From positions 839,001-903,000 of the forward strand of contig WPIO01000103.1 of NCBI GenBank assembly GCA_009760855.2: DNA of 64,000 nucleotides, read 5' to 3'. The position numbers were made by a program, and so were the translations under genes. How positions within the stretch are numbered: position 1 is the stretch's first letter; each line of letters opens with the position of its first letter. Below the pieces are notes generated by a model. The model was not told the origin of the DNA. It made no database searches and saw only the letters and a program-made list of their open reading frames with translations. Positions 46,901 to 58,500 of the stretch are shown piece after piece. The DNA comes from Cristatella mucedo (Eukaryota > Bryozoa > Phylactolaemata > Cristatellidae).

Positions 46901-49900
46901 AGGTGAGCCGATGCCTGCCGCTGGCAGAGGGGAACCGGCCGAAGGTCTGCTTCGCTTAAGCGAATGTGGGAGTGGGGCTAGATTACAGGCAGCCACACCC
47001 CAGGGCTAGTCTCGTGCTGCAAACCAGCCTATGCTCTAGTGAAGACGTAGCACCGACTGTTGTTTAACTTTAGTGCATGACCATATATGGATGTCTGTTT
47101 GTCGATGCCCTTATTGCTCACAACTCGCTCCATTTCAAAGATTCTCTTTTTTCTCTTATTCTCTTACAGCTAGCTGTAAAACGCCTGGATAGAAATTTGG
47201 TACTCTTAGGGTGCTTTACTAAAGACCTATTTCTGATACTATTATTCTTATTAACCAACCTCAAATCCTTTGAAGACCGTGCCTATTGTTGGTATGCTCC
47301 CAAAGCATAGAGCTCACTCTTGGTTGACATCACGACACCTCCTGTCTCAACCACATTTTAAAAAAGAAGCTTAACAGCGCATGTGTTCATCCCGGCATTT
47401 GCTGGGTCTTTGTGAAATTTTACATTTGTAATGTAATGTATCTCTGTCTGTAACTCCACAAAGTCATAAAGACCATGTGGGTGTGACACAAGAGAGTTTT
47501 GTATAGCAGCGCACTCAGAACCTAAGCGGCTTTCGGTACGCATTCGGTGGCCAACAGACTTCGTCTCACGCAACAAAGCGAAAGTGGGAAGCATAGCAGA
47601 GTCACGAGAGCAGTTGAGGTAGTGAGTAGCATGGAAGTAGCAGCTCAGGACCGCTGAAAAGGATGAGCCATAGTCGGCAGCAGGAGAGTAGTTGTCGTTG
47701 CGTAAGAATTGTGGAAGCGAGTTCCACAGTCTAGGACCTGCAGAGCTAAAGTTTCTGTCGCCAACGGTCTTTAAGCGGAGGAATGGAACAGCTAATTTAT
47801 TGCCCACACAGGACCTGAGGGCGCGAACAGGCTGAAACTGATGCAGCAGTTCAGCTAGGTACGAAGGAGCCAGGCCGTGGCGGACCTTGTGGGTCAGCGT
47901 AAGAACTTTGCTCTGTATCCGTTGCTCAACCGGCAACCATCCTAGCTCTATCAGCAAAGGAGACACGTGCTCAAACCGCTGGGACTTGAAGACTAGCCTT
48001 GCAGCCTTGTTCATAGTCAGCTTCAGAGGCCTAGTTGCTTTCTTTCGTAGCTCAGCCAGAAGGGAATTACAATAGTCAAGCCGAGACAAAACTAAGGAGC
48101 TAGTTAAATTTTTTGAAAGCCACTGAAAGGCAGCTCCTAAATTTAGATAGGGATCGGACGAGATGGCAAGCTGTTACAAGCAGTCTCTGAACGAAGCTTT
48201 TAAAATTTAGGCAGCTATCGAAAATGACACCTAAATTTCGGGCACGTGGTGATGGTCGCACGACAGCATCACTTATTAGAAGAGCAAAGCCTTTTAATCC
48301 AGCCACACACTTATGGTGTCCTATGAGCAGCAGCTTGGTTTTATCGTCGCTTAGTTTCAAGAAGTTTTTCGACATCCAAGATCGAATGTCGGCAAGGCAA
48401 GCATTCAGTTTCTCAGTTGCTGCAGCAGATTCCAACGGTTTTGAATGACAAATACAGCTGAGTATCGTCAGCATAAAAGTGATATCTTATTCCATGGGCC
48501 TTAATCACTTTTCCCAGGGTTTGAGTATTGATGGAGAACAGCAAGGGACCGAGGACAGACTCTTGAATAATAATAATAATAATAATGCACTTGATAAAGC
48601 GCTCTCAGAGAACTCAATCTCTTTTTAGGTGCTTTACATTGGTTGCAAAGGGAAATGCAATTGAATGGTGAGTAATATCATGCTTGATAAACAAACAACA
48701 CGAATAACAGGGTTAGGGGTAACATGCACAGGTTCAGCATGCAAATGTGGTTAGTGGCAGCATGCACAGCGTCAGCACGCATAAGCACAATGGACTCCAC
48801 AGGTGACCGGTCTTGTGTGTGAGACCTGACCCCCACAGGACACGGATTGAACACGATCAGACAAGTACGACCTGAACCACGCCAGTGCCTCGTCTGCCAG
48901 ACCGATTGTTGTTCTCAATCGTCCAAGTAGAACATCGTGATCAATTGTGTCGAAGGCAGCTGACAGATCGAGCAGAGCTAATGCAGTGACATTCCTGTCA
49001 TCGTTACGACATAGAATATAATTGTTAACACGGAGAGAGCAGTTTAAGTGGAGTGTTGCCTCTTGAACCCTGATTGAAATGTTTCTGACATTTCATTCTT
49101 TTCAATATTAATATACCTTTGTTTGCTTATGCATGTTAAAGCCACATGTTACCACTAACGGTATTCTGCATGTTGACACTGCCAGTGTTTCCACTAACCA
49201 TATGCTCATGCCTTCTTTACTGCATGCATAAAATGCTTAGAAAGAGGTTTAGTTTTCTGAGGATGCTATACAAATGTATAGTTGTTATTACTATTATTAT
49301 TATCATCATCATCATCATGGGCATCATTATTGCTCTTAGTGTGATGTAGTGCATCAAACGTCTCCTTTCCCACTTTCTCCTCTGTGCTGTGCTCTTGCCT
49401 GTTGTGTATTCATTGCTTTGCTGACCGGCATACACATGGCTTGCACACGAGAGTAGGTACCTTAAGCCTTGACTGCCGAGCCGGCGAACTTGTCTTTTTA
49501 TTGTTGTTTCGATTGCTGCACATCAGTCTTCACGGGCCTTGCGCAGACCACTAAAGCAAGCTGAAGGCTAGTGAAGTGCTCCAAACTTCATGTTTTGTTC
49601 CAGTCCCTGGAAATCGATGTGCTCGGTTCCCATAAAGCAGCAGACTCAAATCTGTGCCGTGCCTACTTGTGACAGCAATTCTTTAGTAGGGGGCTGTGTG
49701 GTCGAGAACCGGCAGCCGTGTTAACGTATTCGTCATCTCAGATCCTCAAACGCCAGCCAATTCTCTGCACGTGCGATGTATCGGTGACATCCTTTTGTCT
49801 GTCTGTCTGTCGGTCCCATGCACCCCAACTGTGTTTGAGTCCGGTTTTCCTTGCTCGTTGCTCCTAGTCACGTAGAGCCAGTCGCTTCTGCACGAGCCGC

Positions 49901-50552
49901 CCCGATGATCTGCTGCAAGCCCGTGCTCCGATGGCTGCTTCAGCATGTTGTCAATTCTGTGTGTGAGCATGTGTCTGTGTGTGTGCGCGCGCACATGCAC
50001 GCGGTGTATGTGCCAGCTCTGCTATACCACAGCTGTGTTGCCACAATTCTTGCACACCATCCATGCATTAGCCTTACATTTATCGAACGATTGCTTGGTT
50101 TAGGTGTTCACCCTGCTTATGTTTGCAGTTATAGGCTGTACTTGCCGTGACTGTAATAGGAAGTAGTGGCTGTGAAATACAGCACTTTCCCGAAAAATCC
50201 ATGCTCCGTGGAGATCAAAATGTAACCTTCATTATTTCAGCATTTTGTATTCTGGATTTGCTAGAGTTAGCAATGTTTATTATCAGTTGTGTGTGTGCTA
50301 CCACATTGGTTGGCATACTAAGTGCAAAAACATGTAAAATGACATTTTCTAAGTATATATATATAGTATATATAATAAGTATATATAAGTATATATAAGA
50401 TAAGTATATATATATAATGCTACAGTACATTCGGTGCTATACTTGGTGCACAAGTTGCAGTACACATATTGCCTGACGCCACGGCATAAAATTATCTGCA
50501 GACGACAGACAAAAACAACGGCCACAAAATAATTTCAAAATACAAAATGCTG

Positions 50553-50603
<51 letters not shown>

Positions 50604-53600
50604 TGTGGTTGCTTGTTTGATTGATGAAGAGGCCCTTCAAACAGAGTGTTGACGTGAATGGACAAAGATCATCTGAAGTACCTCTAAAATATGGAGTACC
50701 TCAGGGCTCTGTGCTAGGTCCGGTCCTTTTCACCGTTTATACTCTCCCTCTCGCTGATGTGATTGCCAAGCACAATCTAGGCTTTCACTTCTATGCGGAT
50801 GACACTCAGTTGTACCTTTGCTTTGATCCCTCCCAGCCTTCGAGCACCTCAAATTCTCTCAACTCACTTGCTGCATGCATTGATGACATCCGATCATGGA
50901 TGGCAGCAAATTTTCTAAAACTAAACGATGATAAAACTAACTTACTAGTTATGGGCAAACCTAGTGTTATTCAGAAATTGGAAAGGCTGACTTTCAAAAT
51001 TGGCTCTGCCAGCATATCTCCAGTTGCATCAGCTCGAAATCTAGGTGTCATATTCCAAAGCGACCTCTCGTTAGACGACCACATCAGCTCCACAGTCAAA
51101 TCAGCCTATTTTCAGCTTCATAACATTGCTAAAATTAGGGCTTGTTTAGATAAGGATACCACGTCCAAGTTGGTCCATGCATTCGTGACATCTCGTCTCG
51201 ACTTCTGCAACTCACTGCTTACTGGCCTACCAGCATGTGCGATCAGGCGATTGCAGCTGGTGCAAAACTCTGCAGCTAGGCTTGTCTGTCGTGAGCGTCG
51301 CAGTTGCCACATTACTCCACTTCTCGCCGACCTGCACTGGTTACCAGTCAAGCAACGGATTGACTTCAAGGTTTTGTCGCTCACTTTTAGGTCTCTTCAT
51401 TCTATGGCTCCAGCCTATCTTTCAGATATACTACCCCATCAGGCAAAGCATCGTACCACTCGCTTTTCGGAATCCAACAGTCTAGAAATACCTCGTACAA
51501 ACCTTAAATCCTTTGGAGACCGTGCATTTAGCTCGTATGCTCCCAAAGCCTGGAACTCCCTCCCGACCTGCATCAGAACATCCCCTGACCTGACCACATT
51601 TAAAAGAAACTTTAAAACATACCTATTTAGGACAGCGTTTAGTGGGTCCTTGTGATTCGTCCTCGATGTGCTTATGCGTGCTGACACTGTTCATGCTGCC
51701 ACTAACCACATTTGCATGCTGACCCAGTGCATGTAACCCCTAACCATGTTATTCATTTTTTTTGTTTTTCAAGCATGATTTTACTTACTATTCTATTGCG
51801 TATCACTTTGCAGCAAATGTAAAGCGCCTAGAAAGAGATTAAGTTCTCTGAGGGCGCTTTATCAAGTGCAATATTATTATTATTATTATTAATAATCACA
51901 AAACTGCATTCGGACAACTTGTTTGCAGCATCTGTTGATGAAGATATACTCCCGGGAACGTTTGCTGTCTTGCTTGTTGCAGAACTTGCCGATCTCATAA
52001 AGTTTACACGGCCTTTCCTTGGTGTCATTAGCAAGGCTAAAGCAGCCAAAGTCGTCAAGTCTCTGGTGGACCTGTTCTTGGACCTGGAAGCTGGCACCGG
52101 TAAAGAGGTATGTGAGACTTGCATTTAAAAAATATGTTCCACTTGTATAGCACCCTAAGAGAACTTGATCTCTATCCAGGCGTTTCACGTATGCCTTGGG
52201 GCTCAAGACCACGACCTTTGTCGTAAAAAGCAAGCACCATACCCCTGCCACCCGGGTGGATATCTAGGAAAACTGTCTGTTATATCGCAGCAAGAATCTC
52301 TAGATACGAGGCTAAATTTAGTGCAGTTGCAAAGATGGCTGTTAGTCTAAATTGGCATTTTTGAATTGTGCAGCTGTGGTTGCCCTGTAAGGCTAAATTG
52401 GCATTTTTGAATTGTGCAGCTGTGATTGCACTCTGTTCTTATAGAAACTCGAGGCCATCCGAGCGAGAGCATATGTTGTTCGTAGTAAGAAGAGCAAACA
52501 TGTCAAGAACACCGGCAAGCATCGTGCTGTAGCATTCCTTTAGTGCAGCCAAATCAGGCGGATGATTGAACAGAAAGATAAAAAAAAGACATTTTCACTA
52601 ACAGTTTCTTATCAGTGTCAGCAGCAGCAGTGGGAGAATTTTGAACGGCCATCATGTAATAATCATAATAATAATAATAATAACACACTTGATAGAGGGC
52701 CCTCAGAGAACTCAAATCTCTTACTTGGTTCTTTACATTTGTTGCAAAGGAAACACGATTGAATAGTTAGTGGTAGCATGCTCAATAAACGACAAGAATC
52801 ACATGGTTAGGGGTGACATGCACCGGGTCAGCATGCAAGTGTTGTTAGTGACAGCATGCACAGTGCCAGCAAGCATAAGCACATAAAGGTCGAATCCCAG
52901 GGACCCACTAAAGGCTGTGCTAAGTAGGTGCGTTTTAAATTTTTTTTAATGTGGTCAAGTCAGGGGACGTCATGACGTAAGTCAGGAGTGAGTTCCAGGC
53001 TTTGGGACCATACGAACTAAATGCACGGTCTCTAAAGGATTTCAGGTTTGTACGAGGTACTGGTACACAGTTAGATTCCGAAAAGCAGGTGGTACGATGC
53101 TTAGCCTGCTGGGGCAGTAGATCTGATAAGTAGGCTAGAGCCACACAGTGATGGGACCTAAAAGTGAGTGACAAAACCCGGCACCGTGAGGCGCTGTTCT
53201 AGTCTAAAGCAGTTTCTGGAGAAGCCACCTTTGGTGTCGCTAGCATTGCAACATAACGCTCCAAGCCCTACCCAGTAGATGTCAAAGGCCGTCCTCGGTT
53301 GAGCATGTGAAGTATGGGGACTCCTCCCCCTACTCGTTGTAGGCCCCCCATATAGTGTATGCTCTTGCCGGTATAATCGCGAACAGTAGACTAGGCTTTC
53401 CTGTGTATGCAGATGACACCATCTTGGTGTTTATTTCTAGGCAGATGACACGCAGCTTTACCATTGTTCTGATCCCGTTTCATCCTTGTCATCCTTTCAG
53501 CACATCAAATTCTATTAACTCTCTCACAGCTTGTAGTCCCCTCTCAACCTTCTCGTAGCCTGTATTGGCGAAATTCGCTCTTGGATGGCAGCTTCATAAA

Positions 53601-55492
53601 TTCAATGGTGATATGACCACTGTTATAGTAATAGCAAATACTGCCACTAATAAACTGAAAAGCATTGCCCTCAAAATTGGCTCGGCCAGCATTCCCTGCT
53701 GCCTATGTATGGGCTTTAGTTGTCCCGCTCTAAAATGACCTTTCACCAGATGACCACACCAGTCAGCTGCGCAGTCAAGTGTGTGATTGCAAAAAATTAC
53801 TGCAGACAAGTTACATCATGCGTTTGTGACATCAAATCTAGACATCTGTATCTCTGTCCCTGTCTTCCTGCCTGTGATGCTTGCAGACAGTGCAAACATG
53901 GCAGCTAGGCTAGTCGGTCGTGAATGTTATAGACTGCATTCTTTCCTACTTAAGATTCTCTCTGCCACATTGCACCAGTTCTCACAAACTGCACTGGCTC
54001 CCCATGTAACTGCAAATTGACTTTTAGATTCCTTCATTCTATTACTCCAGCTCACCTATCTGCAGTACTTACTCGATTCGATACTTCCTCACGTGTCACC
54101 CTCTCATTCGACTCTCTTGTCGTTTGACTGTGCTTCTAACCAACATCAAATCCTTCCAAGGAACATGCCTTCAGTTACGATGCACGGTTAAGTCCGGAAT
54201 ACACTGCCGCCAACTTGGCATTGGCCCACTGGCCGACATTTAAATGGTCTATACAATCCAGCCGTTCCTCGGGGCATTTGCCGAATCCGTGCGAATTTTG
54301 CCTTCATGTCCTGGTGCGTCCCAAAAGTGGACACTTCTTTGTCACTATTCAGTTTACTGGCTTCCTTTCCGGCATATGCATCTTGCACAGCTAGAGATGG
54401 TGGTCTCTTGGAGCACTACTTGAATGCATTACTAATATTCTCGGACCTAATCTATCTTGCTTGAGTGAAGTGGAGCTGCTTCTCAGGTAGAAAGTGAGGC
54501 TGGGGTCACGAGTGCCTCGCTTGCCTCATTTCGTGTCTGCTAGCCGGTGCTTGTCGAGTCGCTGTCTTCTGAGAACACTAAGTCTGACCTCAGACTGTCC
54601 TTTCGATGAACCTGCTGTCGATGTGTAGCTGGCTACCCCTCCCACTCGGCCATCTCAGAAACCCATCCTTCTGTCTATCTAGTCCTTCTAGGTCCGTTAT
54701 ATCTCGATCTCCCTCGATCCATTCAATCCTCTGCCTCCTCTCCGTCGGCCTGGCACAGCATGGCCGCCGTGCTGCTCCAGCTACCCAGCCCCCATAATGC
54801 CAGGTTAACCGACCGATCGACAGAACTTCCGATCCCAGCTCTAACATATTTTTTGTCTTTCGAAAGGTACCATAAACACATATTCGTTTGTCGGACAAGC
54901 GTTATAGGTACATTCTCGACTTTCTCCGTTAACCGACCACCGGTCTTGCCTTTCCTTGCACCCGAGAGCAGGCAAGCCTAGCCTAGCACTCGGCGCAAGC
55001 GTTCCTTTCGTGGCCGGTAGCAGCTGTTCGGCCTGTGCCGGGAGGTGTGGGTGCTTGAATTTGTGCCGCTCGAGCCCCGAAGTCTGTGCGCGCAGATCGA
55101 GCTGTGCCAGGAATGCATAGCCTGGGCACAAGACGAGAAGAGGACGTTCCTGCGGCAGGCACTCGAAGCCCGCCTCGTGGCCCTCTTCTACGAGACGGCG
55201 CGCTACACCGAGGCCCTGCAGCTCGGTAAGCCAGCCACGCTGCGCCCACGGCAGGTCGCTGGCGTGAGGCGCCGCACGCAGCAGTCGCCGAAGCAGAGCA
55301 AATGCAGCAGCGGTGCTTCGTCCTCGGCAGGGTCCGTGCTGCTCCGCGAGCTGAAGAAGCTGGATGACAAGGCTCTGCTCGTCGAGGTGCAGCTGCTGGA
55401 GAGCAAGGTGTACTACTCGCTCAGCAACCTGCCCAAGGCCAGGTGAGTGTGCCTGCACCTCAGGTGCCGTGTGCCCAGAGAGAAAGAGAGCC

Positions 55493-55542
<50 letters not shown>

Positions 55543-58500
55543 AGAGAGGGGGATCTGGTAGTGCGCCCTGCAATCGGCCGAGTTCCTCCTGTCTGCACGG
55601 TGGGCGACTGCATGGGGCAGTGTGCAATGGTCCCGAGGTTAAAAGAATTGGCCCGTTTGGATCGACGGCGTGGTCTACTCGCTGAAGGCATTCGCAGGTA
55701 TGTGAGTTTCATCCCGATCGGTGGCTGTTTAGGTTGTGTGGCAAGGACGTTAAACTATGAGGGTTCTTTGCGTAAGTAGTTAAGGTAGGGGTCGGAGTGG
55801 GGCTTCGGTAGGGGTCGGAGTGTGCCGTAGTGCTTGCCATATTGTAAAGAGCTAGATTTCGAGCTGCTTGTAGGCAGTGTGATTTATTCTATATTTCGAC
55901 TGCCTAGCATGTAGAACCGACCACCTGCATGCTTGCGGGTTTGTTTAAACTCTTGAGCATGCCACGGTTGGGCCGACAGTTTGATGGGGCTCGGGATTTC
56001 TAGCCACCCGCAGCCGGCTTTGTCGTGGTGTGCTGTCAGTTGTTAAAACATTAAAACTGCTCCGTGTCATTTGACTTGTTGATGCAGTCGTCGGTGACGA
56101 TGGCCTTCGGTGACGTTCGGGTGTCGTCGTTGATGGTCGGGGGGGGGGGTGGGGTGGTGTTGATAGAGGGAGCCGTCCAGGTAGCTGCTCCTTCCTGGTG
56201 ATGGGGTCATTGCCCCCTCTGCCTGCCCCTGGCTCTGCCAATGCAAATGCGTAGATGCGTGAAAGAGGAAGAGAGATGTCGCTGAAATTTCTTACTGATT
56301 CGTAGGAACCACTAAAGTATGGGTTCCCCTATACTATCTCTCTGATGTAATCGCTAAGCACAGGTTAGGCTTTCACTTATATGCCAATGACACACAGCTG
56401 TACATATTCTTTGAGCCCTCCCAGACTTATAGCTCGTAAAACTTACCAACTCTCTTGCTGCATGTACACTCAGCTGCAAACGAATCCTCGCAGAATGGCC
56501 ACCCTTGCTATGGCTGTGAACTCCTCGGGGTAATAAGAGAGCTTTCTATGTTGCCAGGCACACTAAAGTTGTTCGAAGCATGTGAAAATAATTATTGACA
56601 ACCCAAAAACAAGCACATATGCTGTTGGAGTGTACCGAGCTGGGTTGGTGCAGCGGTTAAGGTGCTCGCCCCGACCAAGGTCTGGCTGAGGTCGTCGGCT
56701 TGAGCCCTGAGGCATATGTGAAGTGCCTGAATAGAGATTTAGTTCTCTTGGGGCGCTATACAAATGAATTATATATATAATTATATAGGAGTTTAGTGTG
56801 ATGTTCTACCATGATTCTTTATGACCTCCCATGTCTGGCCAGGAATAGACCAGTTTTTGTTCTGTCTCCTACTGTAGCACATTCCAAACAGCCTTGAGTC
56901 ATACTGAAAAAGTTGGCTAATGTCAAATTTGACGCCTGGCTGAGCCACGACACCAGCACTAAATAAGCATTCGTCAAACAGTACTTGACATGTCATGCAC
57001 TTTGCACAGGGTTGTTATCATGCTGCCAAATGCAGGGACCTCAACAGAGTATTTGAGCCTTGAAATCCTCTTTTCTCGACCAACAGTGAATGATTACAAC
57101 GAAGTACTGTTTGAGAAATCCGTATTTGGTGCTGGTGCAGTAGCTCAGCAAGTCGCGCAATTTGAACCCTATAGAACAATATCGACAGGCAGCTGAGGCA
57201 GGTTGTTTGCCCTACACCATTAGCCGACCTTTTCAGTCGTTGGGCAGGGCATGATCCTTAAACGTTTGCCAACGAGCAGATTGTCACCTGAGAAGGTTGC
57301 AAAGATGCTGCAACTGATGATACAGCTCAAGCTTAAATGAATCAGGTGTATAGCAGAGTTTACACCAGCAAGGTATACTCTAGAATTGAATTTGTAGTCT
57401 CTGGGTGAAAGCATGCTAATTGGTCGGTTGCAAAAGCAATAATGTTGGCATGTAGTTGCAGAGTGATGGCAGTGTCATAACTGATTAGTCGGTGGAAAAG
57501 TGTTAGGTCTCTCTGTGGCCAGAACCTACCCCCAATCGGCCGATGGTTTGTATGTCTGCGACTTCTATTCTTCGACCAGGCAGTGGAATGAATATCTGCT
57601 GAACGATCTTTATCACTGGTGCCGGCATGCCAGACCTACATTTGTTTGCCCAGGTTTTTCTCGATAAATGCAGGCTCTTCACTGAGCCTGTGATTGGTGG
57701 CAGTGATATCGCTGAAGGAAGCCATTCAGCCAGTTTAAGTCAAGTGTTAATTCAAGACTTACGAGACAGGAGTGGTCGCAAATATAATGAAATTGTGTGA
57801 AGAGTTCTGAATACATACACGAATCGATGGCGAATGTCACTTATTATGTACTATGTTTGCTTTCTCTTTCATACTTGGGTAGATTTTTTATCACGTGTTT
57901 GTTTCAGTTTGTTCTGAAATTCTGCCTAGGAAAGTCATCTAGTACAATTTGATTCATTAAATATATACAGTTTTCATCAGATTTATCAGGTTTTTATTTT
58001 TTTCATGATGCATTGTGACTTGTGCCAAGCTCCATGTGATTGCTCCATTCGTTATGTATGCACGTCTTTATGCAAATGCTAGCGACGATACCGGATTGCT
58101 TCAATTCCCCTTAACTGTAGCTTATTTTTGGGGTAGGGCTGGCTTATAAGACCACTGAAAATCATGCTAGAGCTAATTTTCTGTTTAGGTCTTTTTTCGG
58201 GGAAATATGGTAGGTGGGTGTGCATGTATGCCCGCAGGCTTGTTTGTACTTCTACTTGCAAAGCGGTCACTAATATTATGCAGATTGACACTTATTGATA
58301 GCATCTTTTGATACTGTAATGCAGCTCCCGGTGTCGTGGCAAGCTCTTAATCAGTGTCAATATCTTGTTTAGAGCTGCTCTGACCTCTGGACGAACAACT
58401 GCCAATGGTATTTACTGCCCTCCTAAACTGCAAGCAGCGTTGGATCTTCAGTCCGGTAAGGGGCAGTGCCTGTTGTGTATTCGCTTGGTTTGCACTACTT

